This document shows positions 37,182 through 45,810 of a DNA stretch of 64,000 bases, piece by piece; positions within the stretch are counted from its first letter, which is position 1, and the number at the start of each line of letters is the position of its first letter. The position numbers and the translations under genes are program-made. The notes beneath the pieces are model-generated. The model was not told where the DNA came from and did not search any database. It was given only the letters and a program-made list of their open reading frames with translations. Location: positions 248,001-312,000 of the forward strand of contig NZ_JAGEPF010000013.1 in NCBI RefSeq assembly GCF_017573465.1, given 5' to 3'. The stretch comes from Actinomadura violacea (GTDB taxonomy: Bacteria > Actinomycetota > Actinomycetes > Streptosporangiales > Streptosporangiaceae).

Positions 37182-37609
37182 GGGTCACGTGAACAGGCTG
37201 GCCCCGCGGCGCGTGTGCGGGGCTGGGAGGGCGGGGCCTCTTCCGGAGGCCATCGCGCTGTAACCGCTGACCGGGGGCCGCACTGCCGTTGGCCCGAGCA
37301 CCGCTGCGCCCCCGCAGCCCACTCAATGAACCTGGCTGTCTCTACCGCCCGCTCCTCGCCGGGGACGCGCCCCGTCCGTGATCGACCACATCGCGGACGC
37401 GACTCGAACTGGCTCCGCCGACCGTGTACAGGGTGCGCTCGCCCACCGTCGGCCGGACGCACGCCAGCGTCGCACACGATCCTTTACCAAGTGATCTCGT
37501 GATCAGCGAAAGCCCAGGTAGACGGCCTTTCAAGCACGAGCGCGACTTTACTGACGACACACGACCAGAAGCTGCTCGGCCGTGTTCATGCAGGTCAGCG
37601 CGATTCTAA

Positions 37610-37666
37610 GCAGATGACGAGCACTTCGTGAACAGCGGGACTGTTCACGAAGTGCTCGTCATCTGC
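37610..37666. repeat. 26-bp perfect palindrome with 5-nt loop
   Basis: A 26-bp perfect inverted repeat (arm core GATGACGAGCACTTCGTGAA) around loop CGGGA, 56 bp before the ATG at 37722. As RNA it would be an extremely stable leader structure; as DNA it could cruciform or bind a dimeric protein. Confidence 0.65.
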
Positions 37667-37721
37667 ATGCGCCTCCTTGGACACCTGACGCCATCGAATC
37701 GTCACGACCTTCGGGGGCGTC

Positions 37722-38516
37722 ATGACCAGCCGCAAGAACCACGACCAGCGTCTCGCCGGTACACCCGCGGACACGAACACCGGCCGCGCGCTGAACACCG
37801 CCGAGCGTTCCTTCGAGCTCCTCACCACGGGGCCGCAGCCACTGGCCGTGGACGGACGTGCGATCGGGCACAGGCTCCCCGCCCGGTCCGTGGACTTGGG
37901 TGAGCTGCGGGTGCTCCTGCTGGCGCCGGCGGCGACCGACGAGATGAAGGACGCGGTCTGGCGCGTTCTGGTCGTCCGTGCTCGCATGGGCGATCCGGCG
38001 TGGGTCGTTGGATGCGTCGGAGTCGCGATGCCGGGCTTGAAGAGCACGGTCGGACAGGTGGTCCGGATGAGTCCCCGCGGGCTCATCGACGACATCGTCT
38101 CGGAGATGCTCACCGAATTCGTGGCGCAGTTGCCGCGCATCGACCTCAACAGACCGCACATCGCCGCGCGGCTCATGCAGTGGGCGCGCAAAGGCGCGTT
38201 CCGAGCCCGCTGCCGTACGAGCCGCGAGCTGCCCACCGACCCCTACGAGTTGGGCGACCACAGGTCGTCCTCGGACGTCGACCTGGCCGCTCTGGTGCGG
38301 GACGCGGCACACCGAGGCGTCATCGCCCCTGAGGACGCCGAACTGATCGTCGCTACCCGGCTGGACGGCCGGTCGGTTCAGGACCTCGCCCAGGCGCGGG
38401 ACGTGGCCGCCTGGCGGTTGTACACGGGCCGGCAGACCGCCGAGGCCAAGCTCGCCGCGGCGATCCTGGACGGTCGCGTCTCCGCGGAGAGCATCTTTCC
38501 CGGATCCGGAATGTAA
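37722..38516 (+). CDS. Sigma-factor-like HTH protein, function unknown
   Basis: A 264-residue protein. The central region (DEMKDAVWRVLVVRARMGDPAWVVGC) and the C-terminal HTH (EDAELIVATRLDGRSVQDLAQARDVAAWRL, about 206-235) resemble a sigma-70 region 4 arrangement without the classical region 2. It may be a divergent sigma-like regulator of actinomycetes. GGGGG precedes the ATG. It stands alone between the long palindrome and the Tad operon. Annotation as sigma-like is an inference from pattern, not from a named family. Confidence 0.6.
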   Translation: MTSRKNHDQRLAGTPADTNTGRALNTAERSFELLTTGPQPLAVDGRAIGHRLPARSVDLGELRVLLLAPAATDEMKDAVWRVLVVRARMGDPAWVVGCVGVAMPGLKSTVGQVVRMSPRGLIDDIVSEMLTEFVAQLPRIDLNRPHIAARLMQWARKGAFRARCRTSRELPTDPYELGDHRSSSDVDLAALVRDAAHRGVIAPEDAELIVATRLDGRSVQDLAQARDVAAWRLYTGRQTAEAKLAAAILDGRVSAESIFPGSGM

Positions 38517-38742
38517 CCCCGCGGCAACCCCAAAGCGTTCTTCGCATCGGCGGCATATAAGACAAAAAGTTATGCATGCCGACGCGAGTCGACTCAGATG
38601 ATCGGGGCTTTACTCTCACAACGGCGTGACGTGAAGAAAAGACCTGCCGCGTGCGCTTACGATCGCTCGACGTCGCAACCACGGTCCCGCCCCGGCAAGA
38701 CGTAAGAGCGCACTTAAATGATCAAGGATGCGGAGGTGAAGT

Positions 38743-39291
38743 GTGCCCGTGATCGGTCGACGGCTACTTCCCCAGATCGGTTGGATCGGTGCGACAGGAG
38801 TCGTCCTGGCACTGTCGGGGTGCAACGGCGGGCAACAGGCCGTTGCCCTACCGTCGTCCACCGGCTCGAGAACATCGTTGACCTCGTCGTCCGAAGCCGA
38901 CAAGAAGGCAGCGGAGTCCGCCTACAGGAACTTCGTCGTGATGCTGGACCGTGCAGCTGCCCTGCCTGACGATTCCCGAGAGCAGCAACTTGCCGCCGTT
39001 ATGGTCGACCCTCAACTCTCGCGAGTGCTGAAACGGGTCACGGAGATGAAGAAGCAGCATCTCGTGACTTACGGGTATGTCATCTCGCATGTGACGAGCG
39101 TTGAGCTTACTGAAGCCGGTGCCACGGTACTCGACTGCCAGGACAGCAGGAATGCGGGTGTCATCAACACAGTCACACACAAGAAGGTCAATCGTGGCAT
39201 CAAAGATGACAACACCAAGGCGATGCTAATAAAGGCGAGCGACGGGAAGTGGCGGGTCACGAAAAGCATCTCCCTCGAGAAGGGATGCTAA
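38743..39291 (+). CDS. Lipoprotein at head of Tad operon
   Basis: A 182-residue lipoprotein. The lipobox LALSGC places the lipidated Cys at residue 27. A Ser/Thr linker leads to a small domain that resembles NTF2-like accessory lipoproteins (DKKAAESAYRNFVVML... WRVTKSISLEKGC). GGAGGTGA lies just before the GTG start, so expression should be strong. It is the first gene of the colinear pilus operon, separated from the next frame by one base. Function unknown; it may anchor or assist the pilus. Confidence 0.75.
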   Translation: MPVIGRRLLPQIGWIGATGVVLALSGCNGGQQAVALPSSTGSRTSLTSSSEADKKAAESAYRNFVVMLDRAAALPDDSREQQLAAVMVDPQLSRVLKRVTEMKKQHLVTYGYVISHVTSVELTEAGATVLDCQDSRNAGVINTVTHKKVNRGIKDDNTKAMLIKASDGKWRVTKSISLEKGC

Positions 39292-39292
39292 T

Positions 39293-40051
39293 TTGGAGGC
39301 TCTGGTTCCGGCGTTCATCGGCATCGTTGCTTCATCCGCCTCTTTCTTGGCGCCGCCGCCTCGCGATCCGATCCCGCCGACGAGGAACGTCTACAGCTAC
39401 AAGTTCGGAGCTGGTGACGACGGGAACGCTCCGGCTTCATCGCCACCTGAACCGAAGTCCGCTACCTCTGTGACTGAGGAATCGGACCAGATGGGGCCGC
39501 ATGACTGCCGGACACTGAGCAACAACGTGCAAGTCTGCGAACCGGCGCATGGCGGCGGTAAGGCGCCCAAGGTCTCGCCCGCCCAGTTGGCGTTGACCAA
39601 GTGGGCGCAGATGCCGATTCCCGCGCCGACGGTGCGGACGGCTCCGCCGCGCGGCTCGGACGGGCTGGTGGGCTTGCCGGAATGGGTCTGGGTGACCAAC
39701 TGGCATTCACAGACGGGACGTGTCGCAACTCGTGGCGTCTGGGTCGAGGTGACCGCCCGCCCGCAGAGCATGACCATCGATCCCGGTTACGAGAGTCCCG
39801 TCGTTCGATGCACCGGTCCCGGCACGGCCTATGACCGGTCACGTCCGGCTGCGAATCAGCACACCAACTGCTCCTACACCTTCTCACGGTCGTCTCTTCA
39901 TGAACCCGGCCACGCCTACCGCATGCGGGTGTCCGTGACCTGGGGCGGCACCTGGCGCGGTTCGGACGGCTCAGGCGGCGCTTTGCCGCCGCTGACGCGG
40001 TCGACCGTCTTCCGGCTGCGAGTAGCCGAAGCGCAGAGCTTGTACGGATGA
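39293..40051 (+). CDS. Secreted protein of the Tad operon, unknown function
   Basis: A 252-residue protein with a TTG start (GAAGGGA upstream), a weak N-terminal signal (ALVPAFIGIVASSASFLAPP) and a Pro-rich region, then a beta-rich domain with Trp-containing motifs (EWVWVTNWHSQTGRVATRGVWVEV, about 133-157; VTWGGTWRGSD). Four Cys could form disulfides outside the cell. Proteins of this kind are often mislabelled ATP/GTP-binding; no nucleotide motif is present. The stop overlaps the SAF gene start (ATGA). Confidence 0.62.
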   Translation: MEALVPAFIGIVASSASFLAPPPRDPIPPTRNVYSYKFGAGDDGNAPASSPPEPKSATSVTEESDQMGPHDCRTLSNNVQVCEPAHGGGKAPKVSPAQLALTKWAQMPIPAPTVRTAPPRGSDGLVGLPEWVWVTNWHSQTGRVATRGVWVEVTARPQSMTIDPGYESPVVRCTGPGTAYDRSRPAANQHTNCSYTFSRSSLHEPGHAYRMRVSVTWGGTWRGSDGSGGALPPLTRSTVFRLRVAEAQSLYG

Positions 40052-40761
40052 GGAGTCCCATGAAGTCCAGCTCACGAACGTTGCCCAGACCACGCCTGGC
40101 AAGAACGACAGGCGATCCGGCGCCCGCGTCGCTGGGGCGGCTGCCACGGCAACGGCGGCCCCTGTGGATCGCCAGTGGCGCGATCCTGATCCTGGTCGCC
40201 GTCGTGGCGAACGTCCAGATGGTCCAGGCGTCCGGGACCCGCGTCCCGGTGGTCCTGCTGGCACGTGACGTCCCGATGGGACGCAAGATCGTCGAAGCGG
40301 ACCTCGCGGTCACCCGAGTGGCGACTGATCCCGCCGTCACGACGGTCCCGGGGCGGCAGCTCAAGGACGTCGTCGGCCGCAGAGCGGCGATCGGCCTGCG
40401 GAAGGGCTCGCTACTGGCCGCATGGCAGCTCGCGACGGAGCCGACACCGCATCAAGGTGAAGCGCTGGTGTCCGTCCCCTTGAAGTCGAGCGCGATGCCG
40501 CCGGGATTGGCTCCGGGCTGGAAAGTACGGGTCGTCTTCACCGCTGGCAGCCAGGACCAGGGAGCCGCAGGTTCCGCTGCGCAAGCTCGTCAGATCACCA
40601 ATCTGCGAGACGTCCAGGCGGTGGTCGACGATGTGAACGGGCCTGACGCGGAGGGCGCGATGACCGCATCGCTCCTGGTGGCCGATTCGGACAGTTCGAC
40701 GGTGGCGCGCGAAGCGGCGGCCGGTCTGGTGGTGCTCGTGGTCACCGAAAGGCGAGGCTGA
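40048..40761 (+). CDS. cpaB: SAF-domain protein (CpaB/RcpC-like)
   Basis: A 237-residue membrane protein. One membrane segment at about 39-60 is followed by a SAF domain (VPVVLLARDVPMGRKIVEADLAVTRV, about 66-91, then LRKGSLLAAWQLA). CpaB/RcpC proteins help assemble Tad pili, binding envelope structure on the outer face. Position before the CpaE-like and TadA genes supports the assignment. The long basic N-terminus is longer than usual. Confidence 0.78.
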   Translation: MRSPMKSSSRTLPRPRLARTTGDPAPASLGRLPRQRRPLWIASGAILILVAVVANVQMVQASGTRVPVVLLARDVPMGRKIVEADLAVTRVATDPAVTTVPGRQLKDVVGRRAAIGLRKGSLLAAWQLATEPTPHQGEALVSVPLKSSAMPPGLAPGWKVRVVFTAGSQDQGAAGSAAQARQITNLRDVQAVVDDVNGPDAEGAMTASLLVADSDSSTVAREAAAGLVVLVVTERRG

Positions 40762-40763
40762 CC

Positions 40764-41540
40764 GTGGCGCTCTACTGCGTGGTTTCGCCAGGTGGCTCGC
40801 CGGGAGCGACCAGCACAGCGCTGGGACTGTCCTTGACGTGGCCGGGCCGGGTCCTGCTGGCCGAGTGCGATCCGACCGGGCGCCGAGTCCTTCCCGGCTT
40901 CATGGCCGATCGGATGCGCGAATCGGCGGGGCCTGGACTGCTGGGGCTGGCGATGGCGGCCGATGCGCAGACGAAGGTCCCCCTTCCGCTGGACGACTAC
41001 GTCGTGCCGATCGCGGACGAGGACCGGGTCGAGTTGCTGCACGGCGTGCGCGACCCACGGCACGGATCCCGGCTGGAGCCGTTGTGGCATCGCTTGGCCG
41101 AAGCGGCAGTCGCTCGAGACGGCGATGTGATCGCGGACCTGGGGAAGATCGGCTGCAGGGACACGCCGACCGAGCTGTTGCGGGCGGCCCGGGCGGTCGT
41201 CATGGTGCTGAAACCCACGCTGCCGCAGGTCGACGCGGCGACGCCGCGGGTGAACGCGCTGAAGGAGATGCTCGGCGATCGAGCGACCATCGGACTGTGC
41301 CTGGTCACGGACGGCCCCTACGGTGCGGCGGAAGTAGAAAGGGTCCTCGATGCCCCGGTGCTGGGCGAACTGCCGTACTCGCCGTCTGATGCGCGGGTGC
41401 TGTCCGATGGTGCTCGCCCGCGGGTGTCGTTCAGAACCTCCCTGCTGATGCGATCGCTCGCCAGGCTGGGCCGGCGGATCCGCGCGACCGAAGCCGAAGT
41501 TGCGGATTCCGTCTCCTCTGCTCAGGGAGCCGTTCTGTGA
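40764..41540 (+). CDS. CpaE/TadZ-like protein with degenerate P-loop
   Basis: A 258-residue MinD/ParA-fold protein, by position the TadZ/CpaE localisation factor of the pilus. The P-loop region reads SPGGSPGATSTALGL (residues 8-22), lacking the lysines of KGGxGKT; the later motif ECDPTG (about 34-39) and DLGKIG (about 127) keep the fold's layout. It may bind nucleotide weakly or not at all and act as a scaffold. It starts 3 bp after the SAF gene and overlaps TadA by GTGA. Confidence 0.7.
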   Translation: MALYCVVSPGGSPGATSTALGLSLTWPGRVLLAECDPTGRRVLPGFMADRMRESAGPGLLGLAMAADAQTKVPLPLDDYVVPIADEDRVELLHGVRDPRHGSRLEPLWHRLAEAAVARDGDVIADLGKIGCRDTPTELLRAARAVVMVLKPTLPQVDAATPRVNALKEMLGDRATIGLCLVTDGPYGAAEVERVLDAPVLGELPYSPSDARVLSDGARPRVSFRTSLLMRSLARLGRRIRATEAEVADSVSSAQGAVL

Positions 41541-42919
41541 CCGGGGCAAGCTGGGTGCCCGTAGCTCGGCCGGGTATCCAGAACGGTTACTCGCCTTCCC
41601 TTGGCCGCGCGTCGCAGGAAGCGGCGGCCGGGAAGGACACCGCTGTCTGGAGGGCGGTGCGGGATGTGTCCGCGCAGTTGACGGATGTCCTCGGGGACGG
41701 CGTGGACCGTGTACGGGCGCGCCAGCTCATCGACTCCCAGGTGCGGGCATGGACCGATGAGCAGGTGACTTTCGGTCGGGTCGTCTCCGCGGAGGAACAG
41801 CGCCAGCTCGCCCGTCTGGTGTTCGATCGCCGGTTCGGGCTGGGCCCGCTACAGCCGTACCTGGAACGGTCCGATGTGGAGAACATCGTCGTCAACGGGT
41901 GTCGGCAGACCTGGGTCACCTTCACCGACGGTTCGAAGAAGCCCGGTCCGCCGGTCGCCGAGACCGACGAGGATCTCGTCGAGTGGGTGCAGTTGCTGGC
42001 GCGACGTGGGAACACCGGCCGGGAGTTCTCGCACGCCTCGCCCCTGCTGGACGTCGCTCTCTCCGACGGTGTCCGGCTCGCAGTCGTCGGTTGGGTGTCG
42101 CGGCATCCGCATCTGGCGATCCGGGTGCACCGGCTGGTTGACGTCACGCTGCCGCAGCTCACCAGGCTCGGGACGTTGACCGAGCCGCTGGAGCAGTTCC
42201 TGCGGGCGGCGATTCGGGCGCGGCGGAACGTGATCGTCTGTGGTGAGGTCAACACCGGTAAGACCACGCTGGTGCGGGCGCTGGCAAACGAGATACCGCC
42301 GCAGGAGCGGGTCATCACGCTGGAGAGCGACTTCGAGTTGTTCCTGGACGATCCGCGCCTGGCGCACCGGCACCATGACGTCGTCGCCATGGAGGCCCGG
42401 CAAGCCAATGCCGAGGGCGCGGGCGAGGTGCGCTTGCAGGATCTCGTGCCGGCGTGCCTGCGGCTGAACCCGGACCGGGTGATCGTGGGTGAGGCGCGGC
42501 ATGGGGAGCTGGCGCCGATGCTGGAGGTGATGTACTCCGGGGCGCGCGGCTCGATGTGCACGCTCCACGTTCACCGGCCCGAGCACGTCTTCAGCCGCGT
42601 CGTCCAGCTCGGTCGCCGCGCCGATCTCGGTTTGGGCGCCGATGACGTGCATCTGATGTTCGGGCTGGCCGAGCCGTTGATCGTCTACCTGCAGCGTGAC
42701 CAGGCGAGCAACGAACGGTTCGTGTCGCAGGTGATGGAGATCGGCCCGCCGGCCGACTCGGTGGAACCGACCCGCAACCTCGTCTTCACCCCCGCGGCCG
42801 ACGGCCGCGCCACTCCGGCAGGAGGGCACATCAGCGCGGCGTTGCTGGACGAGATGGTCGCAGAGGGATTCGACCCCGCTCTGCTCGAATCCGGTACGAG
42901 GGCGGAGGGCTGGTTGTGA
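41537..42919 (+). CDS. tadA: TadA/CpaF pilus assembly ATPase
   Basis: A 460-residue secretion ATPase powering Tad pilus extension. Walker A VCGEVNTGKTTLVRAL is at about 233-248. The Asp-box region ITLESDFELFLDD, the Walker B-like RLNPDRVIVGEARHGE (about 310-325) and the His-box MCTLHVHRPEHVF follow in normal order. GTG start overlaps the CpaE-like stop; TadB starts at its stop (TGATG). Confidence 0.92.
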   Translation: MTGASWVPVARPGIQNGYSPSLGRASQEAAAGKDTAVWRAVRDVSAQLTDVLGDGVDRVRARQLIDSQVRAWTDEQVTFGRVVSAEEQRQLARLVFDRRFGLGPLQPYLERSDVENIVVNGCRQTWVTFTDGSKKPGPPVAETDEDLVEWVQLLARRGNTGREFSHASPLLDVALSDGVRLAVVGWVSRHPHLAIRVHRLVDVTLPQLTRLGTLTEPLEQFLRAAIRARRNVIVCGEVNTGKTTLVRALANEIPPQERVITLESDFELFLDDPRLAHRHHDVVAMEARQANAEGAGEVRLQDLVPACLRLNPDRVIVGEARHGELAPMLEVMYSGARGSMCTLHVHRPEHVFSRVVQLGRRADLGLGADDVHLMFGLAEPLIVYLQRDQASNERFVSQVMEIGPPADSVEPTRNLVFTPAADGRATPAGGHISAALLDEMVAEGFDPALLESGTRAEGWL

Positions 42920-43800
42920 TGCCGGCACTCGCTGCTTTCACCGGATTGTGCGCTGCGAGCGCCGTCCTTGTGATCGTGGCCGGTTTGCGAGGCACTCCGC
43001 CGGCAGAACGGCACGTGCGTCCCCCGTCGCGGTTGCAGACGCTTCTGCGCTCGTCCGCTTGGCCGGGGCGCCGTAACCGGCTGGTCGGCGGCGTTGTGGC
43101 CGCGCTGGTGGTGTTCCTGCTGTCCGGCTGGCCGGTCGCGGCCCTGGCGATGGGCGCGGGCGTGTACGCGGTGCCCCCAATGCTGTCTGGACGTGAACCG
43201 CAGCGGCGGATCGCGCGGTTGGAGGCGTTGGCGCAATGGTCGCGGCGGCTGGCGGAGATGATGGGCGCCAGCCGTGGCCTGGAGCAGGCGCTGGCCGACA
43301 GCGCACGCGTCGCGCCTGAGGCCATCCGCGCACCGGTGTCGGTTCTGGCGGAGCGGCTGAACAACCACGCCAACACCGAGCAGACGCTGCGGGCGTTCGC
43401 CAACAAGCTGGACGACCCGATCGCCGATCTGATCGCCTGCGCGCTGGTGCTGGCCGCCCACCGGCGCGGCCCTGGGACCCGGGAGGCGTTGAGCCTGTTG
43501 GCCAACGCCGTCGAGCACGAGGTCCTGGTCCGCCGGGACGTCGAAGCCGAACGCGCCGGGTTGCGGACGACACTGATCGTCATCGTGGCGTCCGTCATCG
43601 TCTTGAGCGCCCTGTTCGCTTCTTCCCAGACGTTCGCCGCCCCCTACGGCACCGCGCTCGGGCAGTGCGTGCTCGCCGTGGTCGCGGCCATCTACGGGGC
43701 CGGGCTGTGGTGGATGCGGAGGCTCGCTGTCCTGTCGACCGGTGCAAGGTTCCTGCACACCAGCCCTCCGGCGTCCGCCGGAAAGGGGGCCGGGCTGTGA
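42919..43800 (+). CDS. tadB: TadB-like inner membrane platform protein
   Basis: A 293-residue type II secretion F-domain protein. Membrane segments lie near 2-20, 55-90 and at the C-terminus (about 215-275). The F-domain includes LEALAQWSRRLAEMMGASRGLEQAL. It would form the pilus assembly platform with TadC. ATG 42919 overlaps the TadA stop; GTG 42916 is the alternative. Confidence 0.85.
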   Translation: MPALAAFTGLCAASAVLVIVAGLRGTPPAERHVRPPSRLQTLLRSSAWPGRRNRLVGGVVAALVVFLLSGWPVAALAMGAGVYAVPPMLSGREPQRRIARLEALAQWSRRLAEMMGASRGLEQALADSARVAPEAIRAPVSVLAERLNNHANTEQTLRAFANKLDDPIADLIACALVLAAHRRGPGTREALSLLANAVEHEVLVRRDVEAERAGLRTTLIVIVASVIVLSALFASSQTFAAPYGTALGQCVLAVVAAIYGAGLWWMRRLAVLSTGARFLHTSPPASAGKGAGL

Positions 43801-44687
43801 CCGGAGCTGCTGCTGCCATCGGGTGCCTGGGAGCTGTCGGCTTCATCGTGCTCATCCGCGAACTGCTGCCGGCGCCGCCACGTCTGGATGCTGCGTTGGC
43901 TCGCATCCAGCCCACGCTGCTTCCTTCGCCACCGGCCGATGACCTGAAGGCCGGCGATCGTCTCGGGCAGTGGCTGGCGGAACGTGTTGCGCGTCCGGTA
44001 GGGATGCTCGCTATCCCGCGCACGGACCTGGCGCTGCTCGCGCGTCTAGTCGAACGTTTCATGCTCGACAAGCTGGCCCTGTTCGTCACCGGCTTCGTCG
44101 TGCCGCCGCTTTTCAGTGCCCTGGTAGTGCTCGCCGGGGGTTCACTGCCGTGGACGTTCCCGCTCGTCGGCGCGCTCGTCTTGGCAGTCGTCCTGTGGCT
44201 GGTCCCGGACTGGAATGTGCGGTCTCAGGCGCGGCAGCGTCGCCGCGACTTCCGATATGCCTTCACCTCCTATCTGCAGCTCGTCGTCCTGGAACGCGAG
44301 GCCGGAGCGGCGTTGAACGCGGCACTGGAGAACCCGGCGAAGATCACCGAAGGTTGGCCGTTCCAGCGCATCCACCAGGCGCTGACACGGGCTCGGCACG
44401 GCCAGGAGCAGCCCTGGCGGGCATTGTCCCGGCTCGGCGAGGAGATCGGGGTCCGCGACCTGATCGACCTGGCACACACCGCTGAGATCGCCGGGAACGA
44501 GGGCGCCAAGATGCACGACGTCCTGGTCGCCAAGATCTCCTCAATGCGGCATGAGGCGTCCGCCGCTGCACGCGCGGAGGCCAACTCCCGCACCACCGCC
44601 ATGTGGGTACCGACCAGCCTGCTCATGCTCGGCTTCGTGATCCTGGTCGGCTTCCCGTTCTTCTCCAAACTCCTGGCCTCCGGCTGA
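43797..44687 (+). CDS. tadC: TadC-like inner membrane platform protein
   Basis: A 296-residue T2SS F-domain protein, partner of TadB. It has an N-terminal membrane segment, a pair near 95-140, the F-domain FRYAFTSYLQLVVLEREAGAALNAAL (about 144-169) and a C-terminal membrane segment (SLLMLGFVILVGFPFFSKLL). GTG 43797 overlaps the TadB stop; a longer frame from 43665 is TadB shadow. Confidence 0.85.
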   Translation: MTGAAAAIGCLGAVGFIVLIRELLPAPPRLDAALARIQPTLLPSPPADDLKAGDRLGQWLAERVARPVGMLAIPRTDLALLARLVERFMLDKLALFVTGFVVPPLFSALVVLAGGSLPWTFPLVGALVLAVVLWLVPDWNVRSQARQRRRDFRYAFTSYLQLVVLEREAGAALNAALENPAKITEGWPFQRIHQALTRARHGQEQPWRALSRLGEEIGVRDLIDLAHTAEIAGNEGAKMHDVLVAKISSMRHEASAAARAEANSRTTAMWVPTSLLMLGFVILVGFPFFSKLLASG

Positions 44688-44738
44688 CCACCCGGACACC
44701 CGCACGCCAGGACCTCTACAACCACGCATCGGGGGACC

Positions 44739-44963
44739 ATGAACGCACTCAACGCTGCGCTGATCCGCACCGCACTCGCCGTCCGCGACCGTGGCCAGCG
44801 CCTTGCCGCCAACCTGCGCGAGCGGGGTGACCGCGGTTCCGGGGTCGTTGAGACGATCATCATCGTCGCGGGCTTCGCCGGGCTGGCGTTCGTCGTCTAC
44901 ATGGCCGTGTCCAGCAAGGTGCACGGCTGGATGAGCAAGATCCCCGGCGCCTCCGGCCCGTGA
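44739..44963 (+). CDS. Flp-like pilin subunit
   Basis: A 74-residue prepilin and the likely major subunit. The leader ends RGDRG, followed by SGVVETIIIVAGFAGLAF: a glycine before the cleavage point and Glu at +5 are the hallmarks of a type IV prepilin processed by a prepilin peptidase. The mature protein would be about 44 residues, nearly all one membrane helix, as in Flp pilins. A GGGGG site precedes the ATG. No prepilin peptidase gene is visible in the window. Confidence 0.8.
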   Translation: MNALNAALIRTALAVRDRGQRLAANLRERGDRGSGVVETIIIVAGFAGLAFVVYMAVSSKVHGWMSKIPGASGP

Positions 44964-45355
44964 GCACCGGTAAGCCGAGCCGGTGCCAGCGAGACAGGGG
45001 ATCGGCGACCGTCGCGACCGCCATCACTTTTCCTGCCGTGGGGCTCCTGTTCCTGGCACTCGCGCAGGCGGTGATGGTGTCGGTCGCTCGTGACGTGGCA
45101 GAGTCGGCGGCCGAAGAGGGGCTCCGCGTCGCCCGCGCTCGCCAGGGCACCTTCGCCCAAGGCCAGGCCGCCGCCTCGTCCTTCGCCCAAGGCGAGCCCG
45201 TCCTGCGAGCACCCGCCGTAGCCGTCTCCGGCACCAACACCATCACTGTCCGCGTGAGCGGCTCCGCCCCTTCGCTATTGCCGGGCGTCAACATCACCGT
45301 GTCCAGAACCGCTCGCGGAGCCCGCGAACGCTTCACCACGCCGGGCCCGGCGTGA
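44960..45355 (+). CDS. TadE-like minor pilin/pseudopilin
   Basis: A 131-residue protein with one N-terminal membrane helix (ATVATAITFPAVGLLFLALAQ) after an RDRG glycine; the +5 position is Ala rather than Glu. The soluble part is short and beta-rich. TadE-type proteins are minor subunits of Tad pili. Overlaps both neighbours by GTGA. Confidence 0.75.
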   Translation: MSTGKPSRCQRDRGSATVATAITFPAVGLLFLALAQAVMVSVARDVAESAAEEGLRVARARQGTFAQGQAAASSFAQGEPVLRAPAVAVSGTNTITVRVSGSAPSLLPGVNITVSRTARGARERFTTPGPA

Positions 45356-45810
45356 CCTCCAGAGGGCGGAGGGCGTTCAGACACTCCGCAATCGTGACCG
45401 AGGACGCAGGGAACGCGGTGGTGGAGACCGCGATCCTCGCTCCGTTGTTCATCCTGCTCCTGGCGGGGCTGCTTGTGGTGATGCGGGCCGCTCACGGCAG
45501 CGCCGTCGTCGCGCAAGCCGCCGCTGACGCCGCACGCCAAGCCTCCATCGCCCGCACCGCCGACCAAGCCCAAGCCGCCGCGAGGAGCAGCGCGATGAGC
45601 ACCCTTCATGACCGAGGCCTGCACTGCGCACCAACGGTTCGACTCGACCTCTCCGGCTTCAACCGCCCGGTCGGACAGCCCGCCACCGTGTCGGTGCGCG
45701 TGACCTGCGTGATTCAGCTCAGCGACCTCGCGCTGCCTTCGATGCCGGGCTCACGAACGGTCACCAAGTCCCACCGATCACCCATCGACCCGTACCGGAC
45801 CACTCGATGA
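45352..45810 (+). CDS. TadE-like minor pilin
   Basis: A 152-residue protein. The leader ends DAG, then NAVVETAILAPLFILLLAGLLV, with Glu at +5 as in processed pseudopilins. After the helix comes the Ala-rich helix usual in TadE proteins (AAADAARQASIARTADQAQ) and a beta domain with two Cys. GTG start overlaps the preceding stop. Confidence 0.8.
   Translation: MTSRGRRAFRHSAIVTEDAGNAVVETAILAPLFILLLAGLLVVMRAAHGSAVVAQAAADAARQASIARTADQAQAAARSSAMSTLHDRGLHCAPTVRLDLSGFNRPVGQPATVSVRVTCVIQLSDLALPSMPGSRTVTKSHRSPIDPYRTTR

Larger units (their letters stand above)
37080..37721. other. 642-bp intergenic region bounded by two long palindromes
   Basis: Contains perfect hairpins at 37136-37181 and 37610-37666. 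Between them (37182-37609) several short frames exist on both strands but none has a ribosome site or recognisable product. A GTTCGAG string on the minus strand near 37400 does not fold as a tRNA. Confidence 0.55.

Noticed and set aside
37375..37450. GTTCGAG string on the minus strand suggesting a tRNA T-loop
   Set aside because: The flanking bases do not form a 5-bp T stem or an acceptor stem.
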